Source: Arenibacter sp041392165 | GTDB taxonomy: Bacteria; Bacteroidota; Bacteroidia; Flavobacteriales; Flavobacteriaceae | DNA length: 64,000 nucleotides | Direction: 5' to 3' | NCBI GenBank assembly: GCA_041392165.1 | Contig: JAWKMN010000001.1 | Coordinates: 496,001-560,000 of the forward strand | Part shown: piece after piece, positions 17,535 through 25,694 of the stretch | Position numbering within the stretch: the first letter of the stretch is position 1 | How the letters are laid out: each line of letters starts with the position of its first letter | Notes under the pieces: model-generated | What the model saw: the letters and a program-made list of their open reading frames with translations, nothing else | Database searches by the model: none | What the model was told of the DNA's origin: nothing | Program-made: the position numbers and the translations under genes

Positions 17535-18230
17535 CTAATCAATATCCTTTACACATCGTATTCCAACGGGGTACACATGTATTTTTTCGGGCAACACATA
17601 ATAGCGTTGCGAGGTACGGATAAAGGAATGATTGTTAAAATTGGATCCGCCCCGCATTACTTTGTAGGTTTCACCATATTGTTCCATGGGCACCTCATTA
17701 CCAGGGTAGGGTTTATACCAGTCCGATGTCCATTCCCATACTCCCCCGGCCATATCATAGCAGCCATACGGACTAGCAGGTTTGGCAATGGAAGTTCCGC
17801 GTGTCTCTTTTTGATCCCAAACCACATAGGTATTGTCATAGGTGTCTCCCCAAGGAAATATTCGGCCGTCGATACCCCTTGCCGCCTTTTCCCATTCTTT
17901 TTCCGTTGGCAGACGTTTGCCTGCCCATTTAGCATAGGCGTTGGCTTTGGACCATGTCACTATTGCGGCATTGTCCTTTTTTTCCGGAGGGAACTTAAAA
18001 GTGGGATCAAATTTGGCAAACTCTGTATTGCTAACCTCATATTTGTCAATAAAATATGCCTTTGTACTTGCAATTTGTTGAGGCCTTTCATCAGGATCAC
18101 CATAGGTACTGCCCATAATGAATTCGCCGGCGGGTACAAAAACCATTCCTTGGGGAGGTGTTGGCTTTTCCTGTCCTGCCAGATAAAGTATATGTGCTAA
18201 AAAAGTTAGGAATGTTAAACTAGTTTTCAT
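17535..18230 (-). CDS. Secreted SUMF1/formylglycine-enzyme-like protein lacking the active-site cysteines
   Basis: 231 residues with a Sec signal (LTFLTFLAHILYLAG). The FGE-sulfatase fold is clear: MVFVPAGEFIMGSTYGDPDERPQ, FIDKYEVSNTEFAKF, AKWAGKRLPTEKEWEKAARG, FPWGD, ASPYGCYDMAGGVWEWTSDWY and RGGSNFN...VGIRCVKD. In true formylglycine-generating enzymes two Cys occupy the segment after RGGSW; here RGGSNFNNHSFIRTSQRYY has none. So sulfatase activation is unlikely, and no sulfatase gene is in the window. Other branches of the family bind sugars or act as EgtB/PvdO-like oxidases. It lies between the glycoside hydrolase and an unknown exported protein in one operon. Confidence 0.82.
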   Translation of the reverse strand: MKTSLTFLTFLAHILYLAGQEKPTPPQGMVFVPAGEFIMGSTYGDPDERPQQIASTKAYFIDKYEVSNTEFAKFDPTFKFPPEKKDNAAIVTWSKANAYAKWAGKRLPTEKEWEKAARGIDGRIFPWGDTYDNTYVVWDQKETRGTSIAKPASPYGCYDMAGGVWEWTSDWYKPYPGNEVPMEQYGETYKVMRGGSNFNNHSFIRTSQRYYVLPEKIHVYPVGIRCVKDID

Positions 18231-18248
18231 GCGCTACCTATTTAATAA

Positions 18249-19469
18249 TTACCATTTTTCATCAATAATCCCGTAATACCTGCCAAACCAATAGTTTCTT
18301 ATCATGGCCGCGGCAGTTCGTTCTTCCTCGGAACGCACCAATTTAAAACTGCCGTCTTTTTGTGGAATTTTAAATTCCCTGGTATTGCGTTCAAATCCCC
18401 ACATGTCCTTAATGCCCTGTTTTTTCTCTTTGGTGAAAATGTCTTCCCCTGTGAGTACTTTATAGACCATTAAAAACCAAATATTGCTTTCCCATGTAAA
18501 CTCAATATCCTTCCAATCGTACCAATGTCTGTTTAAATTCATTCTGTATTTATTGAGTAGATCGGGATCCGTCTCTAAACGCATTACCATATAGAGGGAA
18601 CGGGCCGCGTGGTAGTCGTCCCCTACATTGCGCCATTCCTTTGGGAATAGTATTTTGGAATTAATTTGGTGGTCGTCATAATGATAACGGTCTATAAGCA
18701 TATGGTAGGCGGCATTGTACCTTTCTTTACCCGTAATATGGTGGGTTACCTTAAGGGCGGCCAACATTTCCAGGGAGTTGAGTTCTTGATGAGGAAGGTT
18801 GGGACAGAAATTGCCCCATAAGGTCATCTTTCCGTCGAGATCCGTAAGTTTAAAATTGTTGTCCACTACCCGCCCAATAAATCGGTCGAGGAGGTCCGCT
18901 GCCTTCTTCTTGTATTCTGCATCGGCACATAGTTCCCAGAAAGTTCCCACACCGTAAAAGATGGAGGTGAATTTATCCGCGCTTAAATCGCCCAACCATC
19001 GGTAACCTGGCATGGAGGAAGATTGGTGCCATTCATGGTACCAAAAGACTTCTTCGTGCCAAAGGGGTTCGTTGGTCTTATTGAAACTACGAGCCACCAA
19101 TCCTTCAACGCCTGTTACTTTTTCCAGCTTTAGTATGGCCTCAAAGATGTCATTGGCTATTTTCCTGTCCTTTGGGTCTCCTGTAATGGCGTATTTATGC
19201 GAGTAGGCGGCCAGCATTTCCGAAGTGGGATCAAGGCAATCGGCCTGGGATCCTATAATGGGTTGCTCCAGTCCGGCAGGAGGAAAAATGACGTGTTGCA
19301 TTATGGCGCCTTCGTTCCAGTGATTGCCAAGCATCAACTTGTCAAACATTTCCACTTTTTTGTATAGGGGGTCTGTTTTTTTTGGAAATTCATTTACTTT
19401 TTGGGCAAACAGGTCTTGGTTTATTAATATGAAAACCAAAACCAAGGGCAATAAACAATATTTAAACAT
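18249..19469 (-). CDS. Exported alpha-helical protein, probably alpha/alpha-toroid, function unknown
   Basis: 406 residues with a Sec signal (YCLLPLVLVFILINQDLFAQ). I do not recognise a named family. The pattern of paired amphipathic helices (SEMLAAYSHKYAITGD, DIFEAILKLEKVTG, KYRMNLNRHWYDW) with many conserved-looking aromatic residues (HEEVFWYHEWHQ, MPGYRWLGDLSADKF, WYDWKDIEFTWESNIWF) resembles (alpha/alpha)n-barrel enzymes such as GH88/GH105/GH127 or polysaccharide lyases. It is the first gene of the minus-strand operon that continues into the SUMF1-like, glycoside hydrolase and DapA-like genes (gap of 18 bases), so it may act first on the polymer. A carbohydrate enzyme is an inference only. 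Confidence 0.6.
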   Translation of the reverse strand: MFKYCLLPLVLVFILINQDLFAQKVNEFPKKTDPLYKKVEMFDKLMLGNHWNEGAIMQHVIFPPAGLEQPIIGSQADCLDPTSEMLAAYSHKYAITGDPKDRKIANDIFEAILKLEKVTGVEGLVARSFNKTNEPLWHEEVFWYHEWHQSSSMPGYRWLGDLSADKFTSIFYGVGTFWELCADAEYKKKAADLLDRFIGRVVDNNFKLTDLDGKMTLWGNFCPNLPHQELNSLEMLAALKVTHHITGKERYNAAYHMLIDRYHYDDHQINSKILFPKEWRNVGDDYHAARSLYMVMRLETDPDLLNKYRMNLNRHWYDWKDIEFTWESNIWFLMVYKVLTGEDIFTKEKKQGIKDMWGFERNTREFKIPQKDGSFKLVRSEEERTAAAMIRNYWFGRYYGIIDEKW

Positions 19470-19657
19470 AGCAAGTTCCTATTTGTGGGTATTTATGTTT
19501 TTTGTTGGAATAATATTATCTGCAATTCCACGGTGCCCCACATTTGTGGTTGAGCGTTAATTAGTGGCATAAGGTTTGTTCATTCTTTCTTTATTTTATT
19601 AATACAATAATATTAACTTAATTTAATGAATAAAACCAACTAAATATTAGTTTAGGT

Positions 19658-19676
19658 CAATATATAATGCATATTG
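19658..19676. promoter_or_regulatory. Inverted repeat CAATAT-N7-ATATTG
   Basis: Six-base arms CAATAT (19658-19663) and ATATTG (19671-19676) are exact complements, about 190 bases upstream of the first gene of the minus-strand operon. It could be an operator, but the sequence is very AT-rich, so chance occurrence is possible. Confidence 0.3.
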
Positions 19677-19943
19677 AGTAATATATATTATATGGTGCTT
19701 GTGAGCTGTGTTTCTTTTAATAATGGACCTGGGCCACCAATGAAGTTTCTGTCCCTAGTCGGAGTTTATATTTTGCACTTCTTTGTTGTTTTCTAGTGGT
19801 CTTTTGGATGTAAACGCTTTGTAAGTTATTTAAAAGGGGGGTAAATTTTTTTTACGGAAAAGGGCCGAGTGTAACAAAAGTTGCTGTGGACATTAAATGC
19901 CCTGCCTATCTTTACCCTATAAAAGTTTTGGTTGGTTGTGTAA

Positions 19944-19981
19944 GGAAACGGTCATTGTAAAAGGTGACGGTTTCCTTTTTT
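19944..19981 (+). terminator. Strong rho-independent terminator with no upstream gene
   Basis: GGAAAC(G)GTCA pairs with TGAC(G)GTTTCC around a 10-base loop, with one mismatch, followed by six T (19976-19981). No plus-strand gene ends before it; the nearest downstream gene is the rhodanese at 20019. It may end a short RNA or act as an attenuator in the rhodanese leader. Confidence 0.7.
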
Positions 19982-20018
19982 AAGCAACTGTTAGGGAATA
20001 ACTCAAAAAAGAAATATT

Positions 20019-20363
20019 ATGTCTATTTTTAGTACACTTTTCGGAACGGGCAAAGAGAAATCGGGTAAAATTGAAATTTTAAATCAAGTCGACTTTGCAG
20101 CTGCCATAGCGGATAAAAAGGTGCAACTTATAGATGTCCGTACACCTAATGAATATGGCAATGGACATATAAAAAATGCGGTAAATGTCGATTTCTTTAA
20201 TGCAGCAGGATTTGAGGGATACTGTGAAAAAATGTCCAAGGATAAGCCTGTTTACCTATATTGTCGTTCGGGTGCCAGGAGTCGGGGAGCGGCGCGTAAA
20301 TTGATCGGTATGGGTTTTGAAAAAGTAATTGACCTTAAGGGGGGCTATATGTCCTGGAAATAA
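20019..20363 (+). CDS. Rhodanese-domain protein
   Basis: 114 residues, a single rhodanese domain without signal peptide. Seen: LNQVDFAAAIADKKVQLIDVRTPNEYGNGHIKNAVN (the CH2A/DVR motif) and the active loop YCRSGARSRGAARKL with Cys82 as persulfide-forming residue, ending LKGGYMSWK. Such proteins move sulfane sulfur from donors such as thiosulfate or polysulfide. The gene lies behind a terminator-like hairpin (19944-19981), which hints at attenuation or read-through control. The next gene encodes an exported haem protein with a gap of 89 bases; any shared role is unclear. Confidence 0.92.
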   Translation: MSIFSTLFGTGKEKSGKIEILNQVDFAAAIADKKVQLIDVRTPNEYGNGHIKNAVNVDFFNAAGFEGYCEKMSKDKPVYLYCRSGARSRGAARKLIGMGFEKVIDLKGGYMSWK

Positions 20364-20452
20364 TAGCATTGCCAAAGAGAATTTATAGGCGTGGCTTATA
20401 TTAATGGTATGAAAAAGGATGGGGTAGGAATAAATCCAAAAATACAATCGTT

Positions 20453-21469
20453 ATGAAATATCTATCTTTTTTTACAATTCTTTTAATGTCCCTGGCAAGC
20501 TGTAAGGAGGCTACAAAAGTGGAATCCAAGCCATTGGAAACCAATTTGGAAATCTCATCCTCCGATCAGGAGAAGGTACATCCCGGTAAAAAGATTATGG
20601 AGACGGAGTGCTATTTATGCCATAATCCAAAGGCATCTGAGGTCAGTATGATTGCCCCTCCCATGGTGGCTATTAAAAAGCACTATATAGATTCAACCAC
20701 TACCAAGGAACAATTCATAAAAGCTATGGTAGATTGGATCAATGATCCGACTGTGGAAAAATCCAAAATGCCCGGTGCACTTAATCGGTTTGGGATAATG
20801 CCCTATCAACCCTATCCCGAAGAAACCATTGGTCTCATTGCCGAATACCTATATGACTATGAAATTGCCCAGCCGGAATGGTTCGATGATCATTTTCAGA
20901 GGGAACATGGAGGAAGAATGGGCAAGGGAAATGGAATGGGTAAAGGCATGGGCAAAGGTGCCCAATATGGATTACAAAAAAACTATGGGGATATAGGTCT
21001 GGGTTATGCCTTGGCCACAAAAGCGGCATTGGGGAAAAATCTAATGAAGGCCATTCAGGAAAAAGGTACGGATGGGGCCGTAGCATTTTGTAACCTCCGG
21101 GCCATAGCATTGACGGATAGTATTTCGGTGATGAACAATGCCCAGATAAAGCGGGTTTCGGATAAACCTAGAAACCCAATTAATGAGGCCAACAAAGAGG
21201 AACTGGGATATATCGCTACTTTTAAGGAGCAGCTTGTCTCCGGTATAGAAGCGGATCCCATAGTAGTTCCCGGTATTGAAGAAATAAGGGTATATTATCC
21301 CATAACTACAAACACCATGTGCCTGCAATGCCATGGGAAACCCAACGAACAGGTGAAGCCTACTACTATGGCCACTTTAAGAAAATTGTACCCGGAAGAT
21401 AAGGCCGTTGGTTATAGTGTAAATGAGGTTCGTGGAATATGGAGTGTGATTTTTGACAAAAATAGATAA
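20453..21469 (+). CDS. DUF3365 haem lipoprotein with an extra N-terminal cytochrome domain
   Basis: 338 residues; lipoprotein signal (FTILLMSLASC). Residues ~40-135 hold a small cytochrome c domain with CYLCH (about residue 58) and a MPGALNRFGIMPY segment that could supply the axial Met. A flexible Gly/Lys/Met-rich linker (GRMGKGNGMGKGMGKG) near 155-172 follows. Residues ~180-338 are a DUF3365 (Tll0287-like) domain with a second haem motif CLQCH (about residue 288) and the closing RGIWSVIF. DUF3365 proteins are haem-binding sensors or redox carriers. So it is a two-haem periplasmic redox protein; the partner is unknown. The linker could bind metals but may only be flexible. Confidence 0.85.
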   Translation: MKYLSFFTILLMSLASCKEATKVESKPLETNLEISSSDQEKVHPGKKIMETECYLCHNPKASEVSMIAPPMVAIKKHYIDSTTTKEQFIKAMVDWINDPTVEKSKMPGALNRFGIMPYQPYPEETIGLIAEYLYDYEIAQPEWFDDHFQREHGGRMGKGNGMGKGMGKGAQYGLQKNYGDIGLGYALATKAALGKNLMKAIQEKGTDGAVAFCNLRAIALTDSISVMNNAQIKRVSDKPRNPINEANKEELGYIATFKEQLVSGIEADPIVVPGIEEIRVYYPITTNTMCLQCHGKPNEQVKPTTMATLRKLYPEDKAVGYSVNEVRGIWSVIFDKNR

Positions 21470-21608
21470 ATCGTTTTTGGTCCTTTGTTCCTTGGACAAG
21501 GAAAATTATTCTAAAAACATTATCGGGTGTAGGGGAATGTATAACAATTTCCGACCATTTAATAAATAGCATCCGTTGCCCATATAAACCCAAAAATTAA
21601 CTATATAA

Positions 21609-21671
21609 ATCTTTATAATTCCCCGACGGCTCTGCCTCGAGGATAGTCGGTTTCAAGAAATTTTTTATTGG
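21609..21671 (-). repeat. Short form of the dispersed repeat seen at 6911-7130
   Basis: Read on the minus strand it starts AATAAAAAATTTCTTGAAAC, continues through CGAGGCAGAGCCGT and ends CGGGGAATTATAAAG. It equals the two ends of the 6911-7130 element joined at a single copy of the 14-base direct repeat. It lies between the DUF3365 gene and the TetR gene. Confidence 0.75.
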
Positions 21672-21733
21672 TTGTAATTAAGATAAATAACAATGAATTA
21701 ACGGCATTGTTATTCTCTAATTAAAATTTTTTG

Positions 21734-21768
21734 TAAGTTTGTTAACCAAATGGTTAAACTATATAGTT
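21734..21768 (+). promoter_or_regulatory. TetR promoter with two overlapping operator palindromes
   Basis: TAAGTTTG at 21734-21741 is an exact match to the Bacteroidota -7 element TAnnTTTG. Directly after it are TTAACCA-AA-TGGTTAA (21742-21757) and the perfect palindrome AACTATATAGTT (21757-21768), which ends one base before the tetR ATG. This is the position expected for autorepression by a TetR dimer. No Shine-Dalgarno is visible in the very short leader. Confidence 0.7.
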
Positions 21769-21769
21769 A

Positions 21770-22315
21770 ATGAAAGATCAGAGTACGGAAGAAAATATAT
21801 TACAGGCGGCCGTAAGCGTATTCCAGAAGAAAGGTATGTCGGGTGCACGTATGCAGGAGATTGCGGATGAGGCAAAAATTAACAAAGCCATGCTGCACTA
21901 TTATTATAAGAGTAAGCAAAAATTGTTCGAGGCTGTTTTTAGGAAGGCCTTTGAAAAGTTTGCCCCCCATATCAACCAGGTCTTTAATTCCGATAAAACC
22001 GTTTTTGAAAAAATAACCGAATTTACGGAGAGCTATATTTCCTTTGTTATGGAGAATCCTTACCTCCCCAATTTCCTCATTCAGGAAATCAATAACAATC
22101 CAGAGTTCGCCAGTTTATTTTTCGGCTCCGAGATCGCGCCCAATCCTTTACGCTTTAAAAAGCAGATAGCAGAGGAAATAAAGAAAGGAATTATAAAACC
22201 CATAGACCCTCGGCAATTGTTGTTGAACCTATTTTCTTTGACTGCATTTTCCTTTGTAGGTACAGGTCTGGTCCGTGGAATATTGGACCTGGATGAAAAA
22301 CATTCAAAGCTATGA
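21770..22315 (+). CDS. TetR/AcrR-family regulator with apparent C-terminal frameshift
   Basis: 181 residues as it stands. The N-terminal helix-turn-helix is intact: ENILQAAVSVFQKKGMSGARMQEIADEAKINKAMLHYYYKSKQKLFEAVF. The frame ends at a TGA (22313-22315) after LDLDEKHSKL. In the other frame the sequence KTFKAMMQERKILIPELLIN, the usual tail of this TetR subgroup, continues to a stop at 22369-22371. One extra A in the run 22296-22300 would restore a protein of about 200 residues. It sits in front of the TolC/HlyD/ABC export operon and under two palindromes, so it is likely its repressor, responding to a toxic small molecule. Repression may be weakened if the frameshift is real. Confidence 0.88.
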   Translation: MKDQSTEENILQAAVSVFQKKGMSGARMQEIADEAKINKAMLHYYYKSKQKLFEAVFRKAFEKFAPHINQVFNSDKTVFEKITEFTESYISFVMENPYLPNFLIQEINNNPEFASLFFGSEIAPNPLRFKKQIAEEIKKGIIKPIDPRQLLLNLFSLTAFSFVGTGLVRGILDLDEKHSKL

Positions 22316-22371
22316 TGCAGGAACGAAAGATTTTGATTCCAGAGCTTTTGATTAATTCCATTAAAAAATGA
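22301..22371 (+). other. Out-of-frame TetR C-terminal tail
   Basis: In this frame the codons read TFKAMMQERKILIPELLIN and then SIKK, stop. This fits the last helix of TetR-family regulators and adjoins the upstream frame at the A-run 22296-22300. It is evidence for a one-base deletion or a sequencing error rather than a separate gene. Confidence 0.7.
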
Positions 22372-22480
22372 AACATTCAGGCTTGGTTTTAGGGCATAGG
22401 GAAATATTATTTGGATGTTGCACCGCCAAAAGGAATTTGTCGGGTAGGCGGGACCACTGAAAATCAATAAATAAAATCGC

Positions 22481-23746
22481 ATGAAAAGACTTTTTTCAAT
22501 AGTAATTTTCATTATACCTTTTGTTACTTTGGCCCAGCAGCCTTTAAGGCTGGAGGAGTGTTTTAAACTGGTTGCCGAGAATTATCCCTTGGCCAAACAA
22601 TCCGGATTACTGGAAAACCAGGTACAACTGGATATTGAGGCTTTAAGAACAGGGTATTTGCCCAAAATGGACCTGAACGCTCAGGCCACCTATCAGTCCG
22701 ATGTAACCCGTTTGCCGATCCAGCTTCCAAATGTAACCTTAGAACCACCCAATAAGGACCAATATAGAGCCACCTTGGATGTAAACCAAATGATTTACAA
22801 TGGGGGGCTGATCAATGCTTCCTCCAAGGTGAAGCAGGCAGCCTTAAAGGTTCACCAACAAGAGTTGGAGGTAAGCCTGTACGGATTAAAAAGTCAGGTC
22901 AACGCTATCTACTTGTCGGTTTTATTGATACAGGAAAACCAGGCTTTGCTACAAGCCAAAGAAGAGCAATTAAAGGCAAGAATAGAAGATGTTAAGGCTG
23001 GGGTAAAATACGGAACCGTGTTGGCGTCTTCTGAAAAGACACTGGAGGCGGAACTCTTAAAACTAAGGCAACAGTTTACAGAGTTGCGTTACAATAAAAT
23101 GGACATGCTACAGCGGCTGTCGTTGCTAATTGGAAAGGAATTATCGTCTAATATAAACCTTGAGATACCTGCGGTTTCCATGTTCGATAGGCCATCGCAA
23201 AGGCCCGAAATTCAACTATTTGACCTTCAAAAGGAACAAATTGATTTTTCTTCACAACTAATTTCAAAATCCAACCTCCCTATAATAAATGCCTTTGCCC
23301 AAGGGGGGTATGGTAATCCCGGGTTGAACATGTTGGACAATTCGTTCAATGCCTTCTATATGGCGGGGTTAAAACTTAATCTTAATCTATTTGACTGGAA
23401 GAAGACCAGGACCGAGAAACAATCCCTAGAAATCAACAAGGAAATGATAGACATCCAGAAGGAGACTTTTGAACTGAACAACAATTTGGAATTGGTAAAA
23501 CTCAAGTCCGAAATTGATAAGATCGGCGCCTTGATTTTTACAGATAAGGAAATTATAGCACTACGGGAGGCTATTTTAAAAACAGCGGAATCCCAATTGA
23601 GCAATGGGGTAATTACCGCATCGGCCTATATTACGGAATTCACCAATCTGTATGAGGCAAGAAGTAATCTAAATCTTCATGAAACCCAATTGTTATTGAA
23701 CAAAATTCAATATGAAATAACCCAAGGAAGCTATTACATAAACTGA
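22481..23746 (+). CDS. TolC-family outer membrane efflux protein
   Basis: 421 residues; Sec signal FSIVIFIIPFVTLAQ. The start LRLEECFKLVAENYPLAKQSG is typical of outer membrane efflux (OEP) repeats. Long alpha-helical coiled segments (about 30-190 and 270-410) alternate with beta segments (GLKLNLNLFDW) that form the outer membrane barrel. It forms the trimeric exit duct for the ABC exporter encoded next. It is the first transporter gene after the TetR regulator, with 109 bases between the restored tetR stop and this start, and 22 bases to the HlyD gene. Confidence 0.92.
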   Translation: MKRLFSIVIFIIPFVTLAQQPLRLEECFKLVAENYPLAKQSGLLENQVQLDIEALRTGYLPKMDLNAQATYQSDVTRLPIQLPNVTLEPPNKDQYRATLDVNQMIYNGGLINASSKVKQAALKVHQQELEVSLYGLKSQVNAIYLSVLLIQENQALLQAKEEQLKARIEDVKAGVKYGTVLASSEKTLEAELLKLRQQFTELRYNKMDMLQRLSLLIGKELSSNINLEIPAVSMFDRPSQRPEIQLFDLQKEQIDFSSQLISKSNLPIINAFAQGGYGNPGLNMLDNSFNAFYMAGLKLNLNLFDWKKTRTEKQSLEINKEMIDIQKETFELNNNLELVKLKSEIDKIGALIFTDKEIIALREAILKTAESQLSNGVITASAYITEFTNLYEARSNLNLHETQLLLNKIQYEITQGSYYIN

Positions 23747-23768
23747 TATATAACAATACCTGAATAAA

Positions 23769-24665
23769 ATGAAACATCCCTATTTAATATTGATAAGCCT
23801 TGCCATAAGCCTTTTGGCATCATGTAGTGGCAACGTGGACAAGGCCGATGGTTACGGTAATTTTGAAGCTACTGAAATAACCATTTCGGCAGAGGCCAAT
23901 GGAAAAATTTTGTTCCTGGACGCGGAGGAAGGAAATGTACTGGGCCAAGATAAGGTTGTTGGGGTTATAGACACTGTTCCACTCTCGCTAAAGCGCGACC
24001 AATTATTGGCCTCCAAAAACACCATTTTTTCAAAATCCAGAAACGTACTATCGCAACGGGAGGTTCTTAGGGAACAATTAAAAGTGGCCCAAAATGATAG
24101 GACCAGGATAGCAAACCTATTGCTGGCAAAAGCTGCAACTGACAAACAGTTGGACGATATCAATGGACAGATCAACATTATCCAAGAACAGATAAAGAGT
24201 GTGGAATCCCAAAATTTGCCTATTATCAATGAGGTAAAAAGTATAGAAATACAAATCCGGCAAGTTGAGGATCAGATCAACAAAAGTATCATTCAAAACC
24301 CTGTGAGGGGTACGGTATTGGTAAAATATGCAAAGCCGAATGAAATTACCACATTTGGAAAACCCTTGTACAAAATTGCCAACCTGGAGGATATGATCTT
24401 AAGGGTCTATATCAGTGAAAACCAATTGTCCATACTGAAAATTGGACAGGAGGTAAATGTAAAAATTGATGTGGGCGATGACATGAAATCGTACCCAGGC
24501 GAGATTAGCTGGATTTCGGATTCCGCTGAGTTTACCCCCAAAATCATACAGACCAAAGAGGAACGCGTAAACTTGGTGTATGCCGTTAGGGTAAAGGTTA
24601 AAAATGACGGCAGTCTAAAAATTGGGATGCCAGGGGAAATGTGGATTTCCAAGGACAAACCATGA
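23769..24665 (+). CDS. HlyD/YbhG-type periplasmic adaptor lipoprotein
   Basis: 298 residues; lipobox LLASC (Cys about residue 19). Biotinyl-lipoyl-like halves: ITISAEANGKILFLDAEEGNVLGQD near residue 40 and IQNPVRGTVLVKYAKPNEITTFG near 180, separated by a long coiled-coil hairpin (~75-175). The beta-barrel part LRVYISENQLSILKIGQEVNV follows. It links the inner-membrane ABC pump to the TolC channel. It is 62 bases upstream of the first ATPase gene and matches the order of the E. coli ybhGFSR operon, where the pump exports drugs and cations. Confidence 0.92.
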   Translation: MKHPYLILISLAISLLASCSGNVDKADGYGNFEATEITISAEANGKILFLDAEEGNVLGQDKVVGVIDTVPLSLKRDQLLASKNTIFSKSRNVLSQREVLREQLKVAQNDRTRIANLLLAKAATDKQLDDINGQINIIQEQIKSVESQNLPIINEVKSIEIQIRQVEDQINKSIIQNPVRGTVLVKYAKPNEITTFGKPLYKIANLEDMILRVYISENQLSILKIGQEVNVKIDVGDDMKSYPGEISWISDSAEFTPKIIQTKEERVNLVYAVRVKVKNDGSLKIGMPGEMWISKDKP

Positions 24666-24727
24666 TTTGATGGGAGGAAAACCAATATAGGAATATGGAC
24701 TACTCAATTTTTTGATATAGCTAATAA

Positions 24728-25639
24728 ATGGGCATCATTCTAAACAATATCAGTAAATCTTACAACAAAGTAAGGGCTTTAAACGATATTTCCTTTGAGG
24801 TAAAGCCTGGGGAACTGTTTGGTCTGATCGGTCCGGACGGCGCCGGAAAGACCACTCTTTTTCGCATCTTGACCACCTTGTTGATTCAGGATAAGGGCAA
24901 TGCCTCCGTGGCCGGGTATGATGTGCTAAAGCAATACAAGGATATTAGAAACCACGTGGGCTATATGCCGGGGAGGTTTTCCTTGTACCAAGATCTTACA
25001 GTGGAGGAAAACCTTACTTTTTTCGCTACTATTTTTGGAACTACAATATTGGAGAATTACGATTTGATAAAGGACATATACATTCAGATAGCGCCATTCA
25101 AAGACCGTAGGGCGGGAAAGCTATCAGGTGGAATGAAACAAAAATTGGCGCTTTGCTGTGCTTTGATCCATAAACCCAAGGTGTTGTTCCTGGACGAACC
25201 CACCACTGGGGTAGACCCCGTTTCCCGCAAAGAGTTTTGGGAGATGTTAAAACGGTTGCAGCAAAAGGGGATTACTATTTTGGTTTCTACCCCCTATATG
25301 GATGAAGCTCAACTTTGTGATAGGATTGCGTTGATTACCAACGGAAAAATATTGCAGATCCATACGCCGGGGGCAATTATTGCCTCGTTCCCAAAGAAAA
25401 TTTTTAAGGTACGTAGTTCCAACACCTATAAATTAATCGAAGACTTGAGAATTTACCCGGATACCCATAGTGCTTATCCCTTTGGGGAATATCTGCATTT
25501 TACCCCTAAGTCCGAAGCTTTTAGACCAATGGATTTAACCGGGTATTTGGAGGAAAGACAGCATAAGGAGATTGAGGTTAAAGAGACCGTTGCCACTATT
25601 GAGGATACTTTTATGGATCTGTCAGGGACAAATGATTGA
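24728..25639 (+). CDS. ABC transporter ATPase (first of two)
   Basis: 303 residues with a complete nucleotide-binding domain: Walker A GPDGAGKTT (about residue 36), signature LSGGMKQKLAL, Walker B VLFLDEPTTGVDP and the switch region LVSTPYMDEA (S-T-P-Y replacing the usual T-H). The last ~80 residues are an extension that in YbhF-type proteins links to a second ATPase. In E. coli YbhF both ATPase halves are one chain; here they are two genes separated by 55 bases. The dimer would power the permease pair downstream. Confidence 0.93.
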   Translation: MGIILNNISKSYNKVRALNDISFEVKPGELFGLIGPDGAGKTTLFRILTTLLIQDKGNASVAGYDVLKQYKDIRNHVGYMPGRFSLYQDLTVEENLTFFATIFGTTILENYDLIKDIYIQIAPFKDRRAGKLSGGMKQKLALCCALIHKPKVLFLDEPTTGVDPVSRKEFWEMLKRLQQKGITILVSTPYMDEAQLCDRIALITNGKILQIHTPGAIIASFPKKIFKVRSSNTYKLIEDLRIYPDTHSAYPFGEYLHFTPKSEAFRPMDLTGYLEERQHKEIEVKETVATIEDTFMDLSGTND

Positions 25640-25694
25640 ATGGTAATCGGGAACGGAGACATAAGGGCCAAAAATACAACAGCTACCAAGAACT

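Larger units (their letters stand above)
19470..20018. other. Intergenic region with an inverted repeat and an orphan terminator
   Basis: It separates the minus-strand operon start from the rhodanese gene. It is AT-rich near 19570-19700 and contains the inverted repeat at 19658-19676, a candidate operator for the minus-strand operon. A strong terminator-like hairpin lies at 19944-19981. A near-consensus promoter (TTG at 19881, TATCTTTA at 19907-19914) precedes that hairpin. No protein-coding frame of note. Confidence 0.6.
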
